This document shows positions 1 through 5,275 of a stretch of 15,136 nucleotides of DNA, one piece after another. Under the pieces are notes generated by a model, which saw only the letters and a list, made by a program, of their open reading frames with translations, was not told the DNA's origin and ran no database searches. Position numbers and translations under genes: made by a program. Position 1 is the first letter of the stretch. Every line of letters begins with the position of its first letter. The stretch spans positions 1 to 15,136 of the forward strand of contig JBGTIS010000291.1 in the NCBI GenBank assembly GCA_041745535.1, read 5' to 3'. This DNA comes from JBGTIS01 sp041745535. Its GTDB lineage: Bacteria > Bacteroidota > Bacteroidia > Cytophagales > Cyclobacteriaceae.

Positions 1-524
1 GCTGTATAAACTTTAACTCAACCTTGTTGTCAAGGGCCCACAGTGCTAGCTTGTCAGATATAAATCCGGCGTGGAGCGCTCTGGGCCATTATTACAACGG
101 ATGTAAGCCGGACAGCCCCGCCATTGTACTAATTTATCCAAAATATCAGTCAAGTCCTCAGCCACCGTGGCGCGGCAGGAATATTTTTTCTAGCTTCTGT
201 CCATAACGCTTTTCGTGAACATTCATCCGCGGCGTCCGCTTCATACCCTTCCCGTAGTATGTCATGGTCTATCCGCAACTCAGCGCGGTTCGCCGCTGCG
301 ATACATTCTTTTAAGACGAGCGTTTTCTTGCTCTAGCTGCTTAAGCCGCCTATGGTCATCGTTTTGTTGATCAGATAAGGCTTGTTTCCATTTGTAGAAG
401 GCCGCCGGGGCCCGGTAGCAGGGCTAATTTGGTGTCCGCGACAAATATCCTCTGCATTCTCCCTACCATCTTGTTCAGCCAAAATAGCCAAACGCTGTGA
501 TTCATTAAATTTACTACTGTACAT
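1..524 (-). pseudogene. Decayed IS3-family transposase (orfA/orfB remnant), runs off the left edge
   Basis: Read on the minus strand from 524, this begins like an IS3-family OrfA (MYSSKFNESQRLAILAEQ, then DICRGHQISPA). It then needs a frameshift near position 400 to continue as FYKWKQALSDQQNDDHRRLK and QLEQENARLKRMY, the HTH and leucine-zipper part. Another shift near 305 gives AELRIDHDILREGYE, the OrfA tail. This runs straight into OrfB-like text (DECSRKALWTEARKNIPAA), so the piece of OrfB that normally carries the first catalytic Asp is missing. Further shifts give DILDKLVQWRGCPAYIRC, and then DKLALWALDNKVELKFIQ at the window edge. The second DDE aspartate, in the usual RCDNGPE motif, reads RCNNGPE here (Asp codon replaced by Asn at 91-93). 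With at least four frame changes, an internal deletion and a lost catalytic residue, it cannot encode a working transposase. The family call rests on motif recognition. Confidence 0.85.
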
Positions 525-540
525 GACTCATTTTTCTTAA

Positions 541-600
541 AGCGCCCGGCGTCCGGTTAAACATTGTAATCATTATTAATTTAACCGGGTGTCGGTCGCT
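541..600. repeat. Imperfect 21-bp inverted repeat next to the IS3 remnant
   Basis: The arms are 541-561 and 580-600, with 17 of 21 positions complementary and an 18-nt A/T-rich spacer. The conserved core is TTTAACCGG. It lies 17 bp upstream of the first OrfA-like codon, where an IS3 left end and leader would be expected. It could be a terminal repeat region, two abutted ends, or a leader hairpin. The exact IS boundary is not visible. Confidence 0.6.
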
Positions 601-612
601 CTCTACTTTTGA

Positions 613-837
613 GTGGTTGCGCCTATTGGGAAGTGGACAATAGGACTTGCATATAATGCATTCGCTTTACCGTATGCTTTATTAGACTCATACGAAATCA
701 AAAAGCAAGAATCAATGGGTGCCGAATTTTATGAACCAGCTTTCAGTGCAATTAAAGCAATTCTTATGAGTGGAATCTTTTTCATAACAGGAATAATTTG
801 TATCGTTACAACAGGAATTGCTTCCTTGTTCGAATAA
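613..837 (+). pseudogene. 3' remnant of an unknown membrane protein gene
   Basis: This is a 74-codon open frame whose first in-frame candidate codon is GTG at 613, directly after an in-frame TGA at 610-612. The text has protein-like composition (AYNAFALPYALLDSYEIKKQ, then one hydrophobic segment MSGIFFITGIICIVTTGIA near residues 52-70) and ends in SLFE. There is no ribosome-binding site or plausible promoter, because the upstream DNA is the inverted repeat beside the IS3 relic. The best reading is the C-terminal piece of a membrane protein cut off by an insertion or rearrangement. I do not recognise the family, and it could also be a chance frame. Confidence 0.4.
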
Positions 838-988
838 TCCGCAATTATTTAAATTGAGAAGTATAAACCGCCAACAAAGTATGTGCCCTTGTGGAGTGCA
901 ATTAGAATTTGTAGTTCAGTTTTAAAACCTCTTTTTATGAAAATGTCAGCAAAGAAGGATAAGTTTTATGAAGGTGAGTTTTCTTTTA
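838..988. other. Intergenic stretch without a recognised gene
   Basis: An open plus-strand frame runs from about 862 into the 3' end of the RES gene, with an internal Met near 940, but it has no recognisable motif or start context. I see no terminator hairpin or RNA gene here. It is probably debris between the remnant membrane gene and the toxin-antitoxin pair. Confidence 0.3.
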
Positions 989-1516
989 CTACCCGCCTTT
1001 CTTTGTCCGTATGGTTTTTTTAGAACGGTTTGCTTTTAACTCTTCGTCTGCCCAAACAAACCGTTGGTCAAAGGGAAACGGTTCCCTACTAATTTCCCGG
1101 AGCCATTCGTAATCAGGATGCGTAGCATTCACCACCACATTGATGTCTCCCATCACTACCGCTGAAGGGACGCGCAACAACAGGGTAGCTTTCCTATTGA
1201 ACCAGGCAGAACCTAAAGGCTGCGTAATAGTATAACTGGAGAACAGCCTCCAATCCTCTGGTAACTGAGAACGGTTTATTTCTTCATAGGCAACACGGTC
1301 GCCGTGAACACGGTCTGGAACCTCAAAGGTGAAGAGGCTGTAGCCAGTCGCCAGGAATCCTTGTCCCAGCCGATGTGCTATCGTTTCTGCCATCGCCAAG
1401 GCAGGGCTCGTGCTGGTATATAATATGCGCTCGCCATCAAAATTCCATCGTCCCGCATCATCAGGGGCAAACTTGGAGGTTGCATATTTGGAGAAGATGA
1501 TTCTGTAGAGCTGCAT
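989..1516 (-). CDS. RES-domain toxin of a Xre-RES (MbcT/ParT-like) toxin-antitoxin pair
   Basis: A 175-residue protein with the RES fold signature. It shows GRWNFDGERILYTSTSPALA at residues 22-41, then AETIAH (43-48), LLLRVPSAVV (112-121) and NATHPDYEW (130-138). The candidate active-site set is Arg23, Tyr33, Glu44 and Ser118. Their mutual spacing (10, 11 and 74 residues) agrees with the Arg-Tyr-Glu-Ser set I know from characterised RES toxins. Members of this family arrest growth by degrading NAD+ in the cytoplasm, so an intact copy needs its partner antitoxin, encoded just upstream and ending 1 bp before this start. A Lys/Arg-rich tail (residues 161-173) extends past the usual end of the domain. 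Nothing looks broken. The family is clear; the NAD+-degrading activity is inferred from it. Confidence 0.9.
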   Translation of the reverse strand: MQLYRIIFSKYATSKFAPDDAGRWNFDGERILYTSTSPALAMAETIAHRLGQGFLATGYSLFTFEVPDRVHGDRVAYEEINRSQLPEDWRLFSSYTITQPLGSAWFNRKATLLLRVPSAVVMGDINVVVNATHPDYEWLREISREPFPFDQRFVWADEELKANRSKKTIRTKKGG

Positions 1517-1517
1517 A

Positions 1518-1937
1518 TCAGGCTACGTAGCCATGGATGATACGACGAAGCTGCTTTTCTATTTCTCCCATACCTGTAATAGAATGCAGCATATCGGCAG
1601 GGTTCTTACCTTCCAGACCCGCGGAAGGCATGTAGAGCCAGTCAACAAAAGCATGGGTTGACCCGAATAACTCTTCTCCCAGTGCAAAAAGACGATGGAG
1701 TGTAAGGATTTTCTCGGCTGAATCTCCCGTGAATTTTTTCTTGTACTTGCGGTAATTGTCTATGGTTGTCGGATCAACACCGATGAAATTGGCTAACACT
1801 GCTTTAGACAGACTTGTATGAGACTGTAGCGCTCCGAAGAATTGCACATCTACGCCTTCATCCCGCAGGCGCACTAATTTTAGATTATCTGCTACCACTA
1901 CTAAACTTTCCCTATTTTTAGGTTGTCCTCTCATCAT
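1518..1937 (-). CDS. Xre/MbcA/ParS-type antitoxin (DUF2384)
   Basis: This encodes 139 residues from the ATG at 1937. A longer frame from a TTG at 1958 exists, but that TTG lies inside a likely -7 promoter element, while the ATG has the A/G-rich stretch AAAAGAGAA directly in front. An atypical Xre-like helix-turn-helix covers residues 40-66 (SLSKAVLANFIGVDPTTIDN region). The C-terminal toxin-binding domain covers about 88-139 (ELFGSTHAFVDWLYMP, then a domain ending IIHGYVA). In this family the antitoxin neutralises the RES toxin and represses its own promoter, so antitoxin-first order with a 1-bp gap to the toxin is typical of a co-translated pair. Two 11-bp direct repeats upstream are candidate binding sites. 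Confidence 0.88.
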   Translation of the reverse strand: MMRGQPKNRESLVVVADNLKLVRLRDEGVDVQFFGALQSHTSLSKAVLANFIGVDPTTIDNYRKYKKKFTGDSAEKILTLHRLFALGEELFGSTHAFVDWLYMPSAGLEGKNPADMLHSITGMGEIEKQLRRIIHGYVA

Positions 1938-1955
1938 TTCTCTTTTTAATCTACC

Positions 1956-1994
1956 CAAATATACGGAATTTTCGAATTGTAAAACGGAAATTTC
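1956..1994 (-). promoter_or_regulatory. Promoter and candidate operator of the Xre-RES operon
   Basis: On the minus strand TATATTTG (1963-1956) matches the Bacteroidetes -7 consensus TAnnTTTG exactly. It puts the transcription start a few bases before the ATG at 1937. No good -33 TTTG is visible. Just upstream, ACGGAATTTTC (1963-1973, plus-strand reading) and ACGGAAATTTC (1984-1994) are direct repeats, 10 of 11 identical, exactly 21 bp apart. That is two helical turns, as expected for same-face binding by an Xre-type antitoxin. The function is inferred. Confidence 0.5.
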
Positions 1995-1999
1995 TGTAT

Positions 2000-2080
2000 T
2001 TTAATTATAGAAGAGGCGGATGGCTGCTCCGGTGGTTTTAGCGGTTATGTACCGGAAATTCCAAGAGCCAATACCCAGGC
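2000..2080 (+). pseudogene. Fragment of a second hicB antitoxin gene
   Basis: The plus strand reads LIIEEADGCSGGFSGYVPEI and then PRANTQAE. This is clearly homologous to residues 5-35 of the intact HicB encoded at 2339-2569 (LIIEAAETADGRPDGFIGYV then PEIPGANTQGE). The DNA is also alignable, with a short internal gap. It lacks an ATG, the last part of the domain and any downstream hicA, and it ends abruptly near 2080, where unrelated sequence belonging to a minus-strand frame begins. It is a relic of a duplicated or separately acquired HicB gene. Confidence 0.75.
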
Positions 2081-2220
2081 GGAGTGCCGCCCAATCTTTT
2101 AATAATTTCTTCTCGTGAAATAGGTTTGGAGTTTTGCAATAATTCCTGCCAAACGATATGGGCATCGCGTCCGTTGAAAAGGTTATTTATTTCTGAATTT
2201 TTCTGAGTTCCTTTTTTCAT
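2038..2220 (-). pseudogene. Small unknown reading frame fused to antisense hicB sequence
   Basis: A 60-codon frame starting ATG at 2220. The first about 45 residues (MKKGTQKNSEINNLFNGRDA, HIVWQELLQ, PISREEIIKRLGG) look like real protein with two amphipathic helices. The last 14 (PPGYWLLEFPVHNR) are simply the antisense of the hicB fragment at 2000-2080. The frame is therefore probably the truncated 5' end of a small gene whose 3' part was replaced at a recombination junction near 2080-2086. I do not recognise the family, and no promoter is evident. It could be expressed as a chimeric small protein, but that is unproven. Confidence 0.4.
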
Positions 2221-2309
2221 TGTATGGGGTTATTGTTTTGATGATATGAACAAAGTGCCAAAGCAATTGCTTAATACACTTTTGGTGCAAAAAATAGTAC
2301 ATTTATTGT

Positions 2310-2317
2310 TATATTTG
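2310..2317 (+). promoter_or_regulatory. Possible -7 element of hicB
   Basis: TATATTTG matches the Bacteroidetes TAnnTTTG element exactly and ends 21 bp before the hicB ATG, which would give a short leader of about 15 nt. The nearest upstream TTTG (2281-2284) is 25 bp away, longer than the usual 19-21 bp, so the -33 half is not convincing. Confidence 0.35.
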
Positions 2318-2338
2318 TTAAAGCATAAAAGAAAATCC

Positions 2339-2569
2339 ATGAAATATAATTTAATCATAGAAGCAGCGGAAACCGCGGATGGCCGCCCCGATGGTTTTAT
2401 TGGGTATGTACCGGAAATTCCTGGTGCCAATACCCAAGGTGAAACCGAAGAAGAAGTACGCCGGAATATTGTGGAAGCTATTCAATTGATACAGGAAGTG
2501 AGAAAAGAGGAAGCGCTTAAAACTTTGGAAGGGACTTCTAACTACACATTGGAAAGTATTGAACTTTAA
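2339..2569 (+). CDS. hicB: HicB-like antitoxin (short form)
   Basis: A 76-residue protein beginning MKYNLIIEAA. The HicB partial RNase-H-like fold is recognisable from the GYVPEIPGANTQGETEEEV segment (residues 22-40) followed by an amphipathic helix (RRNIVEAIQLIQEV). I chose the ATG at 2339 over a longer in-frame start at 2246, because the 31 extra residues are a translation of A/T-rich promoter DNA and family members start at this point. It ends without a separate C-terminal DNA-binding domain, so self-repression may need another factor or not occur. A HicA-type toxin gene lies immediately downstream but on the opposite strand. HicB proteins normally bind and block HicA. Confidence 0.85.
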   Translation: MKYNLIIEAAETADGRPDGFIGYVPEIPGANTQGETEEEVRRNIVEAIQLIQEVRKEEALKTLEGTSNYTLESIEL

Positions 2570-2757
2570 AAGGGAGTGTCTATCTCTAAATCTTTCACAC
2601 AAATTTTCCGGCATAGACTGTTCTTGATTTCACGATGTCGCGGTATAGCAGTAAGTTTGCCATTTTTTATATTTTTATAAACAGTATGATTAGTTCCCTC
2701 CCACACCAAGTAGCTATCATGCTTTTCTAAATGCCGAATAAGGTCTCGTCTTTTCAT
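2566..2757 (-). CDS. hicA: HicA-like mRNA interferase toxin, convergent with hicB
   Basis: A 63-residue protein, full length for HicA. It has a double-stranded-RNA-binding-like fold with MKRRDLIRHLEKHDSYLVWE (residues 1-20), then GTNHTVYKN with the presumed catalytic His24, and IPRHREIKNSLCRKIC (38-53). HicA toxins cleave mRNA in the cytoplasm and are held inactive by HicB. Here the gene faces hicB: the two stop codons share bases 2566-2569 (TTAA), so each transcript would run into the other gene. Canonical hicAB pairs are co-directional, so this geometry is unusual. No matching -7 element is seen upstream of 2757. The reading frame shows no damage. Confidence 0.85.
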   Translation of the reverse strand: MKRRDLIRHLEKHDSYLVWEGTNHTVYKNIKNGKLTAIPRHREIKNSLCRKICVKDLEIDTPF

Positions 2758-3023
2758 AAGGTTTTAATTTTTTAGTCATCAAGCGCAATTTTTTCTAATT
2801 CCATGTTTAAGTGTTTTTTCACTCTACATGAGAAAAAATAGATAAAGGAAAAAGGGTTTAGATTTGTGGTTCTTCACATCACTCACTAAACCCTTTTGAG
2901 AATGAAATATAAGTGAAAAGATAAGTAAAATATTTCAGAAAGTGGACACACTAATGCCCCTCAAACCAATAAACTTGGCTCGTTCAAAGTCAGCTTTGCA
3001 ACTGTAGATCGTTAGCTGCGCGT
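2758..3023. other. Intergenic region between hicA and araA
   Basis: It contains the inverted repeat at 2850-2897 described separately. It also holds two minus-strand frames without recognised function: a short one ending LNMELEKIALDD just upstream of hicA (stop near 2775), and one from about 3005 to 2925 directly after araA that reads YSCKADFERAKFIGLRGISV and then STF. Both could be gene tails left by rearrangement or chance frames. No RNA gene is seen. Confidence 0.3.
2850..2897 (-). terminator. Candidate terminator of the araBDA operon
   Basis: A perfect 12-bp inverted repeat (AAAAGGGTTTAG at 2850-2861, CTAAACCCTTTT at 2886-2897) with a 24-nt loop that can fold a small inner hairpin (GTG...CAC). 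On the minus strand the stem is followed by TTTTT then CCTTTATC. It lies about 125 bp after the araA stop. The stem has only four G-C pairs, so termination efficiency is uncertain. Confidence 0.5.
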
Positions 3024-4532
3024 TTACATCCCATGATGAAAATGTTGGTAATACGCTTCATTCCAATGCAACTGGTTTTTGAAATCCCTGATTTTGGTAT
3101 CTTTATCAATTACCAGCAACTCGATACCAGCAATGTCGGCGAAGTCTTCCATGTATTCAGTTGTAATTGCTTTGGAGAAAACAGTATGGTGGGCGCCACC
3201 TGCCAGAATCCAGGCGGTAGCGGCTTCTTTCAGGTTGGGATGCGCATTCCATAGTACACGGGCTACCGGTAATTTTGGCAAGCCCTGTTCCGGTGCTACG
3301 GCTTCCACCTCATTCACCAACAGGCGGAACCGATTGCCCATGTCCATTAAAGAAGCATTCATGGCGGCTCCGGGCGCTACGTCAAATACCAGCCGCACCG
3401 GATCTTCTTTGCCACCAATAGAAAGCGGATGCACCTGGCAGGAAGCTTTTCCATGCGCGATAGAAGGACAGATTTCCAGCATATGGGCACCCAGTACCCG
3501 CATACCATTCGGATGAAAATGGTAGGTATAATCTTCCATAAACGATGTGCCACCTTTTAATCCGGCACTCATTACTTTCAGGGCACGTACCAAAGCAGCA
3601 GTTTTCCAGTCGCCCTCACCCCCAAAGCCATACCCGTCGGCCATCAGGCGCTGGGTAGCGATGCCGGGCAGTTGTTTCATGCCGTGCAGGTCCTCAAAAG
3701 TATCGGTAAATCCTTTGAAATTCCCGTTTTCCAGAAATGCTCTCAAACCCAGTTCTATGCGAGCGGCATCCAGCAGCGATTGTCGTTTTTCTCCACCCTT
3801 CAGCAGGTTGGCGGTCAGGGTATAACTGTCTTCATATTCGGCGATCAGTGTTTCCATTTCACCATCGCTTACCTGGTTTACATACGCTACCACATCGCCA
3901 ATGCCATAACCATTCACTTCATACCCCAGCTTCATTTGTGCTTCTACTTTGTCGCCTTCGGTAACGGCTACCTGCCGCATGTTGTCGCCAATTCGGGCAA
4001 ATTTGCCACCCTGCCAGTCGTGCCAGCCGGCTGCTACCCGGGACCAGATGCCCAGATGTTGCTGCACTTCGGCATCTTCCCAATGCCCGACTATTACTTT
4101 CCGGTCTTTACGCATCCGGCTCATCATAAAGCCAAACTCCCGTCCGCCATGCGCCGACTGGTTCAGGTTCATAAAATCCATGTCAATAGCCTGCCAGGGA
4201 ATATCGCGGTTGAACTGGGTATGCAAATGGGCAAGCGGTTTTTGTAATATCTTCAGCCCGTGTATCCACATTTTAGCGGGTGAGAAAGTGTGCATCCAGG
4301 CTACCATGCCGATGCAGGCAGCGGTAGTGTTGGCTTCCTGGCATACTTTAGCAATTTCGCCAGCCGATTTCAGGATAGGTTTGTATACCACCTGTACCGG
4401 CAAAGCCGAACTCTGGTTTAGCGCTTCAGCTATTTTTTGGGAGTGAAGGGCTACCTGTTTTAAAGTTTCCTCACCATATAAATCCTGGCTGCCGGTAACA
4501 AACCAGACTTCAAATTTTTTTAAATCTATCAT
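3024..4532 (-). CDS. araA: L-arabinose isomerase
   Basis: A 502-residue protein, the normal size for AraA. It interconverts L-arabinose and L-ribulose in the cytoplasm, the first step of the pathway. The Mn2+-binding and catalytic set is present at the classical positions: Glu306 (GYGFGGEGDWK), Glu333 (SFMEDYTYHF), His350 (LGAHMLEICPSIA) and the His448-His449 pair (GGAHHTVF). The N-terminus (EVWFVTGSQDLYGEETL) and the HGGREFGFM motif (128-136) are also typical. It is the last gene of araB-araD-araA, starting 41 bp after the araD stop, so it is probably co-transcribed and controlled by AraR from the promoter in front of araB. Nothing is truncated or odd. Confidence 0.98.
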   Translation of the reverse strand: MIDLKKFEVWFVTGSQDLYGEETLKQVALHSQKIAEALNQSSALPVQVVYKPILKSAGEIAKVCQEANTTAACIGMVAWMHTFSPAKMWIHGLKILQKPLAHLHTQFNRDIPWQAIDMDFMNLNQSAHGGREFGFMMSRMRKDRKVIVGHWEDAEVQQHLGIWSRVAAGWHDWQGGKFARIGDNMRQVAVTEGDKVEAQMKLGYEVNGYGIGDVVAYVNQVSDGEMETLIAEYEDSYTLTANLLKGGEKRQSLLDAARIELGLRAFLENGNFKGFTDTFEDLHGMKQLPGIATQRLMADGYGFGGEGDWKTAALVRALKVMSAGLKGGTSFMEDYTYHFHPNGMRVLGAHMLEICPSIAHGKASCQVHPLSIGGKEDPVRLVFDVAPGAAMNASLMDMGNRFRLLVNEVEAVAPEQGLPKLPVARVLWNAHPNLKEAATAWILAGGAHHTVFSKAITTEYMEDFADIAGIELLVIDKDTKIRDFKNQLHWNEAYYQHFHHGM

Positions 4533-4573
4533 AATATTTTATCCATTTATTAGAATGAAGATTTTTCCTGGAA

Positions 4574-5275
4574 TTAGCTTTGCCCGTAATAGGCGTTTTT
4601 CCCATGTTTGCGCTCGTAATGCTTATTAATGAGGGCGTCTTTCAACCGTGGCGCATTGGGATTGATTTGTAAAGTCAGGTAGGCCATCCGGGCCAGTTCT
4701 TCCAGCACCTTGCTGTTGTACACAGCTTTGGCCGCGTTTTTCCCCCAGGTGAACGGACCATGGTTGCCCAGTAAAACCATTTCCACTTCCTGATATGACA
4801 GATTTTTATCGGCAAAACAATCCAGTATCTGTTGTCCGGTCATGTGCTCATAATCACCCTCAATGAGGGTATCGCTCATAGGTGGCGCACAGGGGATATC
4901 CTGGGTGAGGTGGTCGGCATGCGTGGTACCAAAAATAGGAATATCCATTTGCGCCTGCGCCCAGCTTACCGCATAGGTAGAATGGGTATGGGCAATGCCG
5001 CCAATACTTTCCCAGCTTCGGTACAGGTAAGCATGGGTTTTGGTATCGGATGAAGGGCGCATGCTGCCTTCTACCAGAGTATTGTCGAAATCAACAATTA
5101 CGATGTCTTCCGGAGTAAGTTTTTCATAAGCCACGCCACTGGGCTTTATGGCAAATACCCCCTCGTTGCGATCGGCCGCACTTACATTGCCAAAAGTGTA
5201 CACTACCAATTCAAGTTTGGGTAATTGCATATTTGCTTCGTAGCATGCCCTTTTTAATTCCTTGTATTTACTCAT
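4574..5275 (-). CDS. araD: L-ribulose-5-phosphate 4-epimerase
   Basis: A 233-residue class II aldolase-family protein that converts L-ribulose 5-phosphate to D-xylulose 5-phosphate, feeding the pentose phosphate pathway. The zinc ligands are visible as His96 and His98 (GGIAHTHSTYA) and His172 (LGNHGPFTWG). Asp121 (GTTHADHLTQ) and the C-terminal Tyr229/Tyr230 (NAYYGQS) match the catalytic residues of E. coli AraD within one position. The substrate-binding KPSGVAY (44-50) and SSDTKTHAYLYR (75-86) motifs are intact. Its ATG overlaps the araB stop in an ATGA, implying translational coupling. Confidence 0.97.
   Translation of the reverse strand: MSKYKELKRACYEANMQLPKLELVVYTFGNVSAADRNEGVFAIKPSGVAYEKLTPEDIVIVDFDNTLVEGSMRPSSDTKTHAYLYRSWESIGGIAHTHSTYAVSWAQAQMDIPIFGTTHADHLTQDIPCAPPMSDTLIEGDYEHMTGQQILDCFADKNLSYQEVEMVLLGNHGPFTWGKNAAKAVYNSKVLEELARMAYLTLQINPNAPRLKDALINKHYERKHGKNAYYGQS

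Noticed and set aside
24..206. 60-codon plus-strand open frame at the left edge
   Set aside because: The opposite strand carries recognisable IS3 OrfB text across the same bases.
1938..1958. TTG start for the Xre antitoxin at 1958
   Set aside because: The TTG is part of the TATATTTG element, so it would not be in the transcript. The ATG at 1937 has a better leader.
2246..2338. Longer start for HicB
   Set aside because: The extension covers the likely promoter, including TATATTTG, and HicB homologues begin at the downstream MKYNLII start.
630..2948. Matching 9-mers AAGTGGACA at 630-638 and 2940-2948 as direct repeats bounding a mobile segment
   Set aside because: Hundreds of 9-bp repeats are expected by chance in 15 kb, and the flanking bases do not match.
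3672..4247. Long plus-strand open frame (191 codons) opposite araA, with further antisense frames over 3033-4446
   Set aside because: araA on the other strand is a full-length enzyme with all catalytic residues. The antisense frames have no recognisable domain and are shadows of its codon bias.
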